Source: Streptosporangium lutulentum
GTDB taxonomy: Bacteria; Actinomycetota; Actinomycetes; Streptosporangiales; Streptosporangiaceae
Length of the DNA stretch: 64,000 nt
Assembly (NCBI RefSeq): GCF_030811455.1
Contig: NZ_JAUSQU010000001.1
Span: 2,666,001 to 2,730,000, forward strand
Direction of reading: 5' to 3'
Shown one piece after another: positions 1 through 9,602 of this stretch. Both the position numbers and the translations under genes were made by a program. The notes below the pieces were generated by a model that searched no databases, was not told the DNA's origin, and was given only the letters and a program-made list of their open reading frames with translations. Positions within the stretch are counted from its first letter, which is position 1; each line of letters starts with the position of its first letter.

Positions 1-543
1 CGCCTCGTGGCCGTGACGATGTACGTCGGCATGGCCCAGCGCCAGCTCGAGACCGGCCGCGATGACCCCGGCCCGTCCTTGGCGAAGGCCCAGTCGGCCG
101 CGTCGGACGCCCTCACCGAGATGCGCAGAGTCATCCGCGGCATCTACCCGCCGGTGCTCGCTGAGGAGGGGCTTGTCCCGGCCATCGGTGCGCTGGCGGA
201 CCTGTCCCCCGTCCCCACCCGCCTGCACGTCGACCGCCCGGCCCCGACGGCTGCCGCCGTCGATGCCGCGCTCTACTTCTCGATCGCCGAGGCCCTGACC
301 AACGTCGTCAAGCACAGCGGGGCGACGGAGGCCGACGTGCAGCTCCGCTGGGAGGACGGCGATCGTGGTCCTGAGGTGCTGGTCGTCGTGACCGACAACG
401 GTCGTGGCGGGGCAGCACCGTCCGGCGGGAGCGGGTTGTCGGGCATGGCGGCCCGGCTCCAGGCGCTGGGTGGTTGGCTGGACCTGTCGAGCCCGAGTGG
501 CGGACCGACGACGATACGGATGGGACTGCCGTGCGAGCCGTGA
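1..543 (+). CDS. Sensor histidine kinase, NarL/DesK type, C-terminal part
   Basis: Cytoplasmic catalytic end of a two-component sensor kinase that would phosphorylate the response regulator encoded next. The reading frame is open from the first base, and the opening residues (RLVAVTMYVGMAQ) match the segment just after the phospho-acceptor His of HisKA_3 kinases, so the sensor domains and the His box lie before the window. The HATPase_c domain is clear: N box EALTNVVKHSG, G1 box VTDNGRGG and G2 box GSGLSGMAARL. The stop codon lies inside the start of the regulator gene, so the two are translationally coupled. The stimulus cannot be deduced. Confidence 0.9.
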   Translation, partial: RLVAVTMYVGMAQRQLETGRDDPGPSLAKAQSAASDALTEMRRVIRGIYPPVLAEEGLVPAIGALADLSPVPTRLHVDRPAPTAAAVDAALYFSIAEALTNVVKHSGATEADVQLRWEDGDRGPEVLVVVTDNGRGGAAPSGGSGLSGMAARLQALGGWLDLSSPSGGPTTIRMGLPCEP

Positions 544-1172
544 TCGCCGAGGACGACACGCTCCTGCGCGAGGGGCTGGTGTCCCTGCTCGGCCCTGAGG
601 GGATCGAGGTCGTCGCGGCGAGCGCCGACGTCGTGGGCTTCTCCGCCACAGTGCTCGATCAGCGGGCGGACCTGGCGATCGTGGACGTGCGCATGCCGCC
701 GACCTGGACGAACGAAGGCATCCAGGCCGCGGTCGACCTCCGGCGACGCCGGCCCGGGTTTCCGGTGGTCGTGCTCTCGGCGCACGTGGAGACCCGCTTC
801 GTCGGCGATCTGCTCGCCGACGACGCCGGTGGCATCGGCTATCTGCTCAAGGAGCGAGTCGGCGCAGTGGCGGACTTCGTCGAGAGCCTGCGGCGGGTGG
901 CGGCGGGGGGGACCGTGCTCGACCCGGAGGTCGTGACGGCGCTGATTCGGCGACGCAAGAGCCCTCTGGAGGCGCTGACGGAGCGCGAGCGGGAAGTGCT
1001 CGAGCTGATCGCCCGCGGAGACGGCAACCGTGAGATCGCCGCCGCCCTGCACGTGACCGAGGCGGCAGTGCTCAAACACGTGCGGAACATCTTCCTCAAG
1101 CTGGGCCTCCTCGCGGACGACACCCGGCACCGTCGGGTCGTCGCCGCGCTGACATACCTCAACCAGCAATGA
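531..1172 (+). CDS. LuxR/NarL-family response regulator
   Basis: DNA-binding response regulator, partner of the upstream kinase. With a GTG start at 531 (GTG at 540 is an alternative) it has 213 residues. The receiver domain shows acidic D8/D9, phospho-acceptor D52 (IVDVRMPP), S83 and K107. The C-terminal LuxR helix-turn-helix begins near LTEREREVLELIARG. The 13-bp overlap with the kinase indicates one operon. The order (kinase then NarL regulator) is typical of actinomycetes. Target genes are unknown; nothing intact follows downstream. Confidence 0.93.
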   Translation: MRAVIAEDDTLLREGLVSLLGPEGIEVVAASADVVGFSATVLDQRADLAIVDVRMPPTWTNEGIQAAVDLRRRRPGFPVVVLSAHVETRFVGDLLADDAGGIGYLLKERVGAVADFVESLRRVAAGGTVLDPEVVTALIRRRKSPLEALTEREREVLELIARGDGNREIAAALHVTEAAVLKHVRNIFLKLGLLADDTRHRRVVAALTYLNQQ

Positions 1173-1299
1173 CCGCTGCTGCAGCACGCGTTCGCGTTCC
1201 AGGTCCACGACGCCGGGCACCCGCACCACCTCAACCGGCACGGCCGCGCGGACATCGGATGGGAGGCGACGACCAATGGCTGAATCCAGTACTCCATAG

Positions 1300-1554
1300 A
1301 CCGCGTTCGACTACGCCATGGTCGACGTCGAGGGCAACGGCCAGCAACCACCCGATCTGGTGGAGATCTCGATCGTCGCGATCGAGAGCGGCACGATCGG
1401 CCGCCCGAGGAACTGGCTGATCAGGCCACCGCGGCCGATCACCGCGATGGCGCGGCGCTTCCATAAGATCACCGACGACCAGGTCGCCGGCGCTCCCAGG
1501 GGTCCCGGTAGTGCTGGCGCCAAAATCAACGGATATGCGCTCTGGCGTCTGTGA
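1300..1554 (+). pseudogene. DEDDh 3'-5' exonuclease fragment
   Basis: The frame reads FDYAMVDVEGNGQQPPDLVE, which is the N-terminal Exo I region of DnaQ-like exonucleases with the D-x-E metal-binding pair, followed by a recognisable continuation (NWLIRPPRPITAMARRFHKI). A stop precedes it at 1297 and similarity ends near 1495, so Exo II and Exo III are missing. It is the 5' relic of a larger exonuclease or helicase-exonuclease gene. Assignment rests on motif recognition. Confidence 0.6.
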
Positions 1555-1917
<363 letters not shown>

Positions 1918-2401
1918 GCGCGCAGTTGTGGCTCGAAAGGGCAAGACCTATCTCCGGCCGAGTTCGGCGCGATCCGGTGCCGTACCCCGCCAGCTCGAAG
2001 CCCCCCCCCGCGAAGTACGCCGACCCCAGCAAGATCAACCTCATCGGGATTCCCGATCCGTAGGTAAGGACGTTCCGAGGTAGCGGGTGCTTCCCGGGAT
2101 GTTCGAGTACCGGATCGTGACATCTGGTCCTGGTGCTTGGGGTGGTGGCGGCCGCGTGGGCGCCGGGCGGATTCCTTGATACTTCTGGGGACATCGATCT
2201 CTCGGTACAGGGCGGCGGCGCTCGGCGTCTTCGTGGCCCGCCACCACCTGTCGCTCACATCACCGGGCGACCTCCGGCCACGGCTGTCACGTTCCGCGAT
2301 TCTCACAAATAAGCAGTTGTGACAGTTCTGCGAACAGCCCGATCCGAGTCGAAGATCCGCAGGCGCGATTCGCACAACACCTCTCACAACTACCCTTGGT
2401 T
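1918..2401 (+). other. Non-coding stretch, no recognised gene
   Basis: No reading frame here resembles a known family. It separates the monooxygenase relic from the recombinase gene. A moderately AT-rich patch near 2290-2400 could hold the recombinase promoter, but no clear -35/-10 pair is seen. Confidence 0.4.
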
Positions 2402-3353
2402 TTGACAGAGTTCTGCGAGATTGTCGGCATACAACTCGGACCCGACGACGCCGCGGCCGCGGTCGAACGCCACCCCTGCCCGCAATGCGACCTCCCCGCC
2501 GGCAGCGCCTGCCGCACCCGCGCTGGGAAGACCGCCGCGAAGTACCACACCGCACGGTTCATCCTCGTGCCCTCGCTACGGGACGAACATCACCGTGGCC
2601 GTCCCGGCCGACCGGGGACCGGGCAAGAAATGGACACAAGGCCCCGAGGTCGCCGCGGCGAAGCCGGAGACGAACGGGACGCCGATCCGGATCGGCTACG
2701 TCCGCTGCACCACCGCCACCCAGGAACTGCAAAGCCAGCTCGATGCCCTGGCGGCCGCGCACTGCACGCGGGTGTTCTCCGAAAAGATCAGCACCCGCAT
2801 CAAGATCCGACCCGAACTGGAAAAGGCACTCACCCTCGCCCACGAGATCAAGACCGCCGCGCCGGACCAGCCGGTGATCCTCACCGTGCACGAGATGAAA
2901 CGCCTCGCCCGCAACGCCGCCGAGCTGATGACCCTCTCCGCCCAACTGCAAGGCGGTGGGGTACAGCTGGAGCTGCTGACCGGGCCACTGACCGGGATCT
3001 ACGACCCGCACGGCATGGGCTCCATGCTCTTCGCTGTCCTCGCCGTCGCCGCCCAGCTCGACCGCGACTACATCCGCGGGAAGACCCTCGAAGGCCAGCA
3101 GGCCGCCGCCGCACGCGGCAACCACGGCGGCCGACCTAAGGTGCTCGATGAGGACGACGTGCTCTTCGCCCGCGCGCTCCGCGACAGGGGAACCCCGATG
3201 CCCGACATCGTGAAGAAGCTGACCATCAAGACCGGCAAGAACACCGGCCAGCACCCCTCAGTCGCCTCGCTCTACCGCGCCCTCGCCGACAACGACGCCT
3301 GGCCAGGGCCTACAGCAACTCGTGGCACCGAGCCGGACCTCCCGCAGCGCTGA
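2402..3353 (+). pseudogene. Serine recombinase with N-terminal zinc-binding motif, frameshifted
   Basis: A site-specific recombinase of the resolvase/invertase superfamily in a family common in actinomycetes. The first frame (TTG at 2402) carries TEFCEIVGIQLG and a Cys-rich motif (CPQCDLPAGSACRTRAGK). After VPSLRDE, near 2580-2590, the homology continues one frame over as ITVAVPADRGPGKKW and the catalytic domain (RIGYVRCTTATQELQSQLDA). Then come a conserved KRLARNAAELM segment and a C-terminal helix-turn-helix (HPSVASLYRALAD). Two defects are visible: the frameshift, and Thr where the nucleophilic Ser of the Y-x-R-x-S-T motif belongs. It is probably inactive unless the shift is a sequencing artefact or programmed and the family tolerates Thr. 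Confidence 0.75.
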
Positions 3354-3406
3354 CCAGCAGCGTTACGGACCCATTGCCCCTTTCGCTCGTATCCCGGCGG
3401 CCCCCC

Positions 3407-4180
3407 TCAGTGGACGGAGAGTCCTCCGTCCACGCAGATGGTCTGGCCGGTGAGGTAGGCGCCGGCGTGGCTTGCGAGGAGGACGGCGATGCCGGCGAAG
3501 TCGGTGGGGGTGCCGTTGCGGCCGGTCATGGTGCGGGCGGCGAGGGCTTCGGTGCGGCCGGGGATGGCTTGTGCGGGTTGGGTGAGGGGGGTGAGGACGA
3601 AGCCGGGGACGATGGTGTTGGCGCAGACGCCGTGGGGTGACCAGGCTTCGGCTTGGGAGCGGGTGAGGCCGGTGATGGCGGCTTTGGAGATGCCGTAGGC
3701 GCCGCTGTTTCCGAAGGCGCTGATGGATTGCTGGGAGCCGATGTTGATGATGCGGCCCCAGCCGCGCCTGGCCATGCGGGGGCCGAAGTGTTGTCCGAGG
3801 AGGTAGGGGGCGGTGATGTTGACGGCCATGGTCTGTTCGTAGTCGTCGGGGGTGAGGTCGTTCATGGGGTGGCGGATGTTGTTGGCGGCGTTGTTGACGA
3901 GGATGTCGATGTCGCCGAAGGGGGTGGTGGCTTGGTGGCAGAGGCGGGTGATGTCGTCGCGGTTGGCGAGGTCGGCGCTGATGGGTGCGGCTTGGATGCC
4001 GAGGTTGTGGAGGTTTTGGGTGGCTTCGTGAAGTTCTTTGGGGCGGCGGGCGGCGAGGATGACGGAGGCGCCGGCGCGGCCGAGGGCTTGGGCGATGGCG
4101 TGTCCGATGCCGGAGCTCGCGCCGGTGACGAGGGCGACGCGGCCGGTGAGGGAGAAGAGGTCGTCGAGGTACCCAGACAT
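3407..4180 (-). CDS. Short-chain dehydrogenase/reductase
   Basis: Classical SDR of 257 residues, an NAD(P)-dependent alcohol/ketone oxidoreductase in the cytosol. The cofactor motif TGASSGIG is at 19-26 and the NNAAN motif near 95. Catalytic residues are Ser in GSQQS (148-151), Y161 and K165 in YGISK, and the C-terminus ends with the usual TGQTICVDGG. The ATG at 4180 was chosen because the preceding in-frame Met would add residues not typical of the family. The MarR gene lies upstream on the same strand with a 40-bp gap, so the two may be co-transcribed. Substrate unknown; similar proteins act as gluconate or glucose dehydrogenases. Confidence 0.9.
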   Translation of the reverse strand: MSGYLDDLFSLTGRVALVTGASSGIGHAIAQALGRAGASVILAARRPKELHEATQNLHNLGIQAAPISADLANRDDITRLCHQATTPFGDIDILVNNAANNIRHPMNDLTPDDYEQTMAVNITAPYLLGQHFGPRMARRGWGRIINIGSQQSISAFGNSGAYGISKAAITGLTRSQAEAWSPHGVCANTIVPGFVLTPLTQPAQAIPGRTEALAARTMTGRNGTPTDFAGIAVLLASHAGAYLTGQTICVDGGLSVH

Positions 4181-4220
4181 GCCAATGGAACCTATCATCC
4201 CACCTTTGGGCGGTGCTGGT

Positions 4221-4706
4221 TCATGGGGAGGTGGCGTGGTCCTGGATCGTTTCCATCTGCAGGGCGATGGCGGTGTCCTGGAGTTTGTCCATGACGGTGA
4301 AGAGGTCGTGCAGGGTGGCGGTGTCGAGGCGCTGGAGGAGGCGCCGGAAGTCGGCGAGGCCGGTGTCGGCGATCTGCTCGGTGAGGGTGCGCCCGGCGGG
4401 GGTGAGTTCGACGCGGCGGACGCGGCGGTCGTGGGCGTCCTCGCGGCGGGCGACGAGGCCGTGGCCGACGAGGCGGTCGACGATGCCGGTGACGGTGCCG
4501 AGTCCGACGCCGAGGTGATGGGCGAGATCCTGTCCGGAGGCGGAGTCGCGGTGGGAGAGGATCATGACGACTTTGAGCTGGCGCATGGTCAGGTTGGAGT
4601 CGAAGAGGGGCGAGGAGGAGCGGTTCTGGGCGATGAGTCGTCCCAGGTCGCGTTGCATTTCACCGATCTGGTCGATCAGCCGGTCCCGTTCGTCGTCCAC
4701 ACTCAC
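4221..4706 (-). CDS. MarR-family transcriptional regulator
   Basis: Winged-helix repressor of about 161 residues. The core (LTMRQLKVVMILSH, then HHLGVGLGTVTGIVDRLVGH, then the wing EDAHDRRVRRVELT) is typical. The GTG at 4706 is preferred because AGGAAG sits six bases before it; longer forms are possible. It is transcribed away from the RND exporter gene at 4822, the classic layout of a MarR repressor controlling an efflux pump, with ligand binding relieving repression (inference from family). The short intergenic region holds a candidate operator. The SDR gene follows downstream on the same strand. Confidence 0.9.
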   Translation of the reverse strand: MSVDDERDRLIDQIGEMQRDLGRLIAQNRSSSPLFDSNLTMRQLKVVMILSHRDSASGQDLAHHLGVGLGTVTGIVDRLVGHGLVARREDAHDRRVRRVELTPAGRTLTEQIADTGLADFRRLLQRLDTATLHDLFTVMDKLQDTAIALQMETIQDHATSP

Positions 4707-4754
4707 CTCTCGCTTCCTGAGAAGGTTATCAGGATCACACGGCAACGTTAAATA

Positions 4755-4769
4755 TTCGTATAAAGCGAA
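4755..4769. promoter_or_regulatory. Candidate MarR operator in divergent promoter region
   Basis: The 115 bp between the MarR and RND starts is unusually AT-rich for this DNA. It contains an inverted repeat TTCG-N7-CGAA around TATAAA, which could overlap a -10 element. Another CGAA lies at 4784-4787. MarR proteins bind such short palindromes, but this site is predicted by position and symmetry only. Confidence 0.35.
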
Positions 4770-4821
4770 GTGTTAGTCTGGGGCGAATCTTATGATGACG
4801 TCCCCCTAGGAGCCCGCCCCC

Positions 4822-7800
4822 ATGACCGCCCTGGCCAGGTTGAGCCTTGCCAACCGCAGCCTCGTCATAATGATCGCGCTGGTGTTGAGCGCGTTCGGCG
4901 CCTTCGCGATCCCCTCGCTGAAACAACAGCTGCTGCCATCGCTTTCGTTCCCGGGGGCGTTCGTGGTCGCCCCCTATCAGGGGGCCTCACCCGAGATCGT
5001 CGAGGAGCAGGTCACCAAGCCGATCGAGAGCAGCTTCCAGGGCATCGGCGGGGTCACCGAGCTGACCTCGACCTCCAGGGAGGGCATGGCGCAGGTTCAG
5101 GTGGCGTTCGAGTACGGCACCGACATCGACGCGGCGGTCGCCGAGATGCAGCAGGCGGTGTCGCGGATCGAGGCCCAGCTGCCGGCGGGGGTGGAGCCGC
5201 AGGTCGTGACCGGCGGCACGGACGACATCCCGGTTCTGGTGCTGGCGGTGAGCGACGGCGGTGACCAGCGGGAGAGGGCCGACACCCTTGAGCGGGTCCT
5301 GGTGCCGGAGCTGCAGGGCATCGACGGTGTCAGCGAGGCGACGGTGACCGGCACCCGGGACGAGAACGTGGTGATCGTCCCGGACGCCAAGGAGCTCGCC
5401 GCGCGCCGGTTGGCGCCGACCGCGGTGGCCGACGCGCTGCGCGCCAACGGCCAGTCGGTCGCGGCGGGCAACCTGACCGAGGACAAGACGTCGCTGACGG
5501 TTCAGGTCGGCAGCCGGATCACCTCGTTGCAGGAGCTGAAGGACCTCTATCTCCTGCCGGCCGCCGCGCCGCAGGCCGGTCAGCAGGCGCCGCCGCAGGG
5601 CCGTACGGCGGCCGGGGGGCAGCTCGGGCAGGTGCAGCGTCCCGCGGCGGCGCCCAAGCCGGTGAAGCTGAGCGATGTGGCCGAGGTGAGGTGGGAGCAG
5701 GCCGCGAGCACCTCTTTGACGCGGACCAAGGGTGAGCCGAGCCTGGGTGTGTCGGTGACGATGGCGCCGGACGGCAACGCGGTGGCGATCTCCCACGCGG
5801 TGCGTGAGAGGCTGGCCGATCCGGCGATCACGCAGGCGATCGGCGGTGCCTCGGCGGTGACGGTGGTCTTCGACCAGGCGCCGTATGTGGAACGTTCGAT
5901 CGAGGACCTGGCGACCGAGGGCCTGCTGGGTTTGATCTTCGCGGTGCTGGTCATTCTGGTCTTCCTGCTGTCGGTGCGTTCCACGCTGGTGACGGCGGCG
6001 TCGATCCCGCTGTCGGTGGTCATCGCGCTGATCGCGTTGTGGCTGGGTGACTACTCCCTCAACCTGCTCACCCTGGGTGCGATGACCATCGCGGTCGGGC
6101 GGGTGGTCGACGACTCGATCGTGGTCTTGGAGAACATCAAACGGCACCTGGGGTACGGCGAGGCCAAACGCAAGGCGGTGCTGGACGGGGTGCGTGAGGT
6201 CAGCGGCGCGGTGACGGCCTCGACGCTGACCACGGTGGCGGTGTTCCTGCCGATCGCGGTGGTCGGCGGCATGGTCGGGCAGCTGTTCGCGCCGTTCGCG
6301 ATCACGGTGACGGTGGCGCTGCTGGCCTCGCTGCTGGTGTCGCTGACGGTGATCCCGGTGCTGGCCTACTGGTTCTTGAAGGCGCCGGTGCTGACGGCCG
6401 AGGAGGCGCGGGCGGTTCGCGAGGCGGCCGAGGCCAAGGAGCTGCGCAGCCCGCTGCAGCGCGCCTATCTGCCGGTGCTGCGGTTCGCGACGAAGAGGCG
6501 GCTGGTCACCCTGCTGGTCGGTGTGGTGATCTTCGCGGGGACGATGGGCCTGGCCGGACGGCTGGAGACCAACTTCATCGACTCCACGGGGCAGGACACC
6601 GTCTCCCTCAGCCAGAAGATGCCGCCCGGCACCGATCTGGCCACGACGGACGCGGCGGCCAAGAAGGTCGAGCAGGTGCTGGCCTCCCTGAAGGACGTGA
6701 AGGCCTATCAGGTCAACGTGGGCGGCGGCGGCGGATTCCTGGGCGGGTCCGGTGGGGGCGGCGATCGTGCCTCCTACTCGGTGACGGTCGCCGAGGGCGC
6801 CGACTCCTCGGCGCTGGAGGAGACGCTGCGTGAGCGGCTGAAGGCCGTGACCGACGCCGGTGAGATCACCGTGGGCGGTGGCGGCGGTCCGGGCGGGTCG
6901 ACCAACCAGCTCCAGGTGATCGTGCAGGCGCCGGACACCGAGACGCTGAACAGCGCGGCCGAGACGGTGCGCGCGGCGATGGCGGGTGTGGGCGGGCTGC
7001 GGGACGTGGCCTCGAACCTGGCGGCCAGCGCGCAGCGCATCGAGGTTCAGGTCGACCGGGAGAAGGCGGCGGCCCGGGGGCTGAGCGAGACGCAGATCGG
7101 GCAGTTGGTGGCGCAGCAGTTCCGCGGCGCGCCGCTGGGCCAGGTCACCCTGGACGGGCGGACCGGTGATCTGATCATGCGTGGCGGGGACGCGCCGGAG
7201 AGCCTGAAGGCGGTCGCCGCGCTGAAGCTGCCGACCGCGACCGGCGTGGTGAAGCTGTCGGATGTGGCGAAGGTGGCGAAGGTCGACGGGCCGACGCAGG
7301 TGACCCGGATCGACGGCGAGCGCAGTGCGACGGTGTCGGGTACGGCCACCGGCAGTGACCTGGGCGCGGCGACGACGGCGCTGACCACCAAGTTGGACGC
7401 CCTGTCGCTTCCGGCGGGGGCGACGTACACCATCGGCGGGGTGAGCGCGCAGCAGGACGAGGCGTTCGGGCAGCTGGGCGTGGCGATGCTGGCGGCCATC
7501 GCGATCGTCTTCATGATCATGGTGGCGACGTTCCGGAGCTTCGTGCAGCCGCTGATCCTGCTGGTGTCGGTGCCGTTCGCGGCGACCGGCGCGATCGGCA
7601 TGCTGCTGGCGACCGGCACGCCGCTGGGGATCCCGGCGTTGATCGGCATGCTGATGCTGATCGGCATCGTGGTGACCAACGCGATCGTGTTGATCGACCT
7701 GATCAACCAGTACCGCGAGCAGGGGCTGGGCGTCGTGGAGGCGGTCATCGAGGGTGGCCGGCGCCGCCTGCGGCCGATCCTGATGACCGCGGTCGCGACG

Positions 7801-8043
7801 ATCTTCGCGTTGATCCCGATGGCGCTGGGCCTGACCGGGTCGGGCGGGTTCATCTCCCAGCCGCTGGCGATCGTGGTGATCGGCGGCCTGCTGTCGTCGA
7901 CGCTGCTGACGCTGGTGCTGGTGCCGACCCTGTATGTGATGCTGGAGCGGACGAAGGATCGTCTGCGCCGCACGCCGAAGGCCGGCCGGCACGAGGCCGA
8001 GGTGAAGGTCTACGACGCCGACGAGCTGGCGCCGGCCCGTTAG
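4822..8043 (+). CDS. RND-family efflux transporter (AcrB/SwrC-like)
   Basis: Inner-membrane proton-driven exporter of 1,073 residues, the usual AcrB/HAE1 length. The first transmembrane helix follows a short N-terminus (LSLANRSLVIMIALVLSAFG), then a large periplasmic-type loop. The central helices carry the diagnostic GRVVDDSIVVLENI motif with the proton-relay Asp pair, and the second half repeats the architecture. A Gly-rich insertion lies in the second outer loop (residues about 633-650). AGGAG precedes the ATG. No membrane-fusion or outer-membrane partner is nearby, as in Gram-positive SwrC-type pumps. Likely repressed by the divergent MarR protein; substrates unknown. Confidence 0.95.
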   Translation: MTALARLSLANRSLVIMIALVLSAFGAFAIPSLKQQLLPSLSFPGAFVVAPYQGASPEIVEEQVTKPIESSFQGIGGVTELTSTSREGMAQVQVAFEYGTDIDAAVAEMQQAVSRIEAQLPAGVEPQVVTGGTDDIPVLVLAVSDGGDQRERADTLERVLVPELQGIDGVSEATVTGTRDENVVIVPDAKELAARRLAPTAVADALRANGQSVAAGNLTEDKTSLTVQVGSRITSLQELKDLYLLPAAAPQAGQQAPPQGRTAAGGQLGQVQRPAAAPKPVKLSDVAEVRWEQAASTSLTRTKGEPSLGVSVTMAPDGNAVAISHAVRERLADPAITQAIGGASAVTVVFDQAPYVERSIEDLATEGLLGLIFAVLVILVFLLSVRSTLVTAASIPLSVVIALIALWLGDYSLNLLTLGAMTIAVGRVVDDSIVVLENIKRHLGYGEAKRKAVLDGVREVSGAVTASTLTTVAVFLPIAVVGGMVGQLFAPFAITVTVALLASLLVSLTVIPVLAYWFLKAPVLTAEEARAVREAAEAKELRSPLQRAYLPVLRFATKRRLVTLLVGVVIFAGTMGLAGRLETNFIDSTGQDTVSLSQKMPPGTDLATTDAAAKKVEQVLASLKDVKAYQVNVGGGGGFLGGSGGGGDRASYSVTVAEGADSSALEETLRERLKAVTDAGEITVGGGGGPGGSTNQLQVIVQAPDTETLNSAAETVRAAMAGVGGLRDVASNLAASAQRIEVQVDREKAAARGLSETQIGQLVAQQFRGAPLGQVTLDGRTGDLIMRGGDAPESLKAVAALKLPTATGVVKLSDVAKVAKVDGPTQVTRIDGERSATVSGTATGSDLGAATTALTTKLDALSLPAGATYTIGGVSAQQDEAFGQLGVAMLAAIAIVFMIMVATFRSFVQPLILLVSVPFAATGAIGMLLATGTPLGIPALIGMLMLIGIVVTNAIVLIDLINQYREQGLGVVEAVIEGGRRRLRPILMTAVATIFALIPMALGLTGSGGFISQPLAIVVIGGLLSSTLLTLVLVPTLYVMLERTKDRLRRTPKAGRHEAEVKVYDADELAPAR

Positions 8044-8071
8044 GACCTGTCCTCACCGTTTCACCGTTTGA

Positions 8072-8107
8072 CCGATCGCCGTGCGGCTCGCGCCGTGCGG
8101 CGATCGG
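8072..8107 (+). terminator. Hairpin terminator after RND gene
   Basis: A 10-bp perfect stem (CCGATCGCCG / CGGCGATCGG) with a GC-rich loop lies 28 bp after the RND stop codon and before purB. No T-tract, as usual in actinomycetes. Confidence 0.6.
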
Positions 8108-8171
8108 CCGTTTCGGCGGTGGCGGCCCCGGCGTGGGTTCGCCTTCGCGGGGCGCAATACAATGAGGGAAC

Positions 8172-9602
8172 GTGACTGCCAAGCCGCGTATCCCCAATGT
8201 CCTGGCCGCCCGCTATGCCTCGGCGGAGCTGGCCCGTCTGTGGTCTCCCGAGTACAAGGTGGTGGCCGAGCGCCGCCTGTGGCTGGCCGTGCTGGCCGCG
8301 CAGGCGCAGCTGGGGGTGGAGGTTCCCGAGGCGGCGGTGGCCGACTACGAGAAGGTCGTCGACCAGGTCGACCTGGCCTCGATCGCCGAGCGCGAACGCC
8401 TCACCCGCCATGATGTGAAGGCCCGCATCGAGGAGTTCAACGCCCTGGCCGGGCACGAGCACGTGCACAAGGGCATGACCTCGCGGGATTTGACCGAGAA
8501 CGTCGAGCAGCTGCAGATCCGCGACAGCCTGATCGTGGTGCGCGGGCGGTGTGTGGCGCTGCTGGCGCGGCTGGGGGCCCTGGCGGCCGAGCATTCGGGC
8601 ACGGTGATGGCCGGCCGGTCGCACAACGTGGCCGCGCAGTCGACGACGCTGGGCAAGCGGTTCGCCTCGGCGGCCGATGAGCTGCTGGTGGCGTTCGCCC
8701 GGCTGGAGGAGCTGATCGCCCGTTATCCGCTGCGCGGCGTCAAGGGGCCGGTCGGCACCGCCCAGGACATGCTGGACCTGCTGGGCGGGGACCGGGCGAA
8801 ACTGGCGGAGCTGGAGGACCGGGTGGCGGCGCACCTGGGGTTCGCGCACCGTCTCACCAGCGTCGGGCAGGTCTACCCGCGCTCGCTGGACTACGAGGCG
8901 GTGACGGCGCTGGTCCAGCTGGCCGCCGCCCCGTCCTCGCTGGCCAAGACGATCCGGCTGATGGCCGGGCACGAGCTGGTCACCGAGGGGTTCCAGAAGG
9001 GTCAGGTGGGCTCCTCGGCGATGCCGCACAAGATGAACACCCGCTCGTGCGAGCGGGTCAACGGACTGACGGTGATCTTGCGAGGGTATGCCTCCATGGT
9101 CGGGGAGCTGGCCGGAGACCAGTGGAACGAGGGCGACGTGTCGTGCTCGGTGGTGCGGCGGGTGGCGCTGCCGGACGCGTTCTTCGCCTTCGACGGGCTG
9201 GTGGAGACCATGCTGACCGTGCTGGCGGAGTTCGGCGCGTTCCCGGCGGTCATCGCCGCCGAACTTGACCGTTACCTGCCGTTCCTGGCGACGACGAAGA
9301 TGCTGATGGCCGCGGTGCGGGCCGGGGTGGGCCGTGAGGCCGCCCACGAGCTGATCAAGGAGCACGCGGTCGCCGCGGCGCTGGCGATGCGTGAGCGGGG
9401 CGCGGGCAACGAGCTGGTGGAGCGGCTGGCGGCCGACGAGCGTTTCCCGCTGGACGCCGCGGCGCTGGAGCGGCTGCTGGGTGAGCGCATCGCGTTCACC
9501 GGCGCGGCGTCGGAGCAGGTCGAGGCGGTCGTGGCGCGAATCGGTGAGGTCACCGCCCGTTATCGGGACGCCGCGGGCTACGTTCCCGCCGCGATTTTGT
9601 GA
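8172..9602 (+). CDS. purB: Adenylosuccinate lyase
   Basis: Purine biosynthesis enzyme (476 residues) cleaving both SAICAR and adenylosuccinate with release of fumarate. Fumarase-superfamily signature GSSAMPHKMN lies at about 279-288 and is followed by TRSCERVNGL, specific for the PurB branch. Other conserved blocks are TSRDLTENVEQ, AGRSHNVAAQ and VKGPVGTAQDM. It starts at a GTG preceded by GGGAA. The stop overlaps the start of the following acetyltransferase gene, so the two are coupled. Essential housekeeping gene with no oddities. Confidence 0.97.
   Translation: MTAKPRIPNVLAARYASAELARLWSPEYKVVAERRLWLAVLAAQAQLGVEVPEAAVADYEKVVDQVDLASIAERERLTRHDVKARIEEFNALAGHEHVHKGMTSRDLTENVEQLQIRDSLIVVRGRCVALLARLGALAAEHSGTVMAGRSHNVAAQSTTLGKRFASAADELLVAFARLEELIARYPLRGVKGPVGTAQDMLDLLGGDRAKLAELEDRVAAHLGFAHRLTSVGQVYPRSLDYEAVTALVQLAAAPSSLAKTIRLMAGHELVTEGFQKGQVGSSAMPHKMNTRSCERVNGLTVILRGYASMVGELAGDQWNEGDVSCSVVRRVALPDAFFAFDGLVETMLTVLAEFGAFPAVIAAELDRYLPFLATTKMLMAAVRAGVGREAAHELIKEHAVAAALAMRERGAGNELVERLAADERFPLDAAALERLLGERIAFTGAASEQVEAVVARIGEVTARYRDAAGYVPAAIL

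Noticed and set aside
273..1241. A minus-strand frame of 322 codons opposite the two-component genes
   Set aside because: No recognisable domain; the plus strand has clear kinase and regulator motifs.
3374..4294. Plus-strand Gly/Val/Asp-rich frames opposite the SDR gene
   Set aside because: Low-complexity shadows of the SDR coding strand.
4987..7992. A minus-strand open frame of 1,001 codons opposite the RND gene
   Set aside because: It is rich in Arg, His and Gln with no domain and mirrors the coding pattern of the opposite-strand transporter; a GC-driven shadow.
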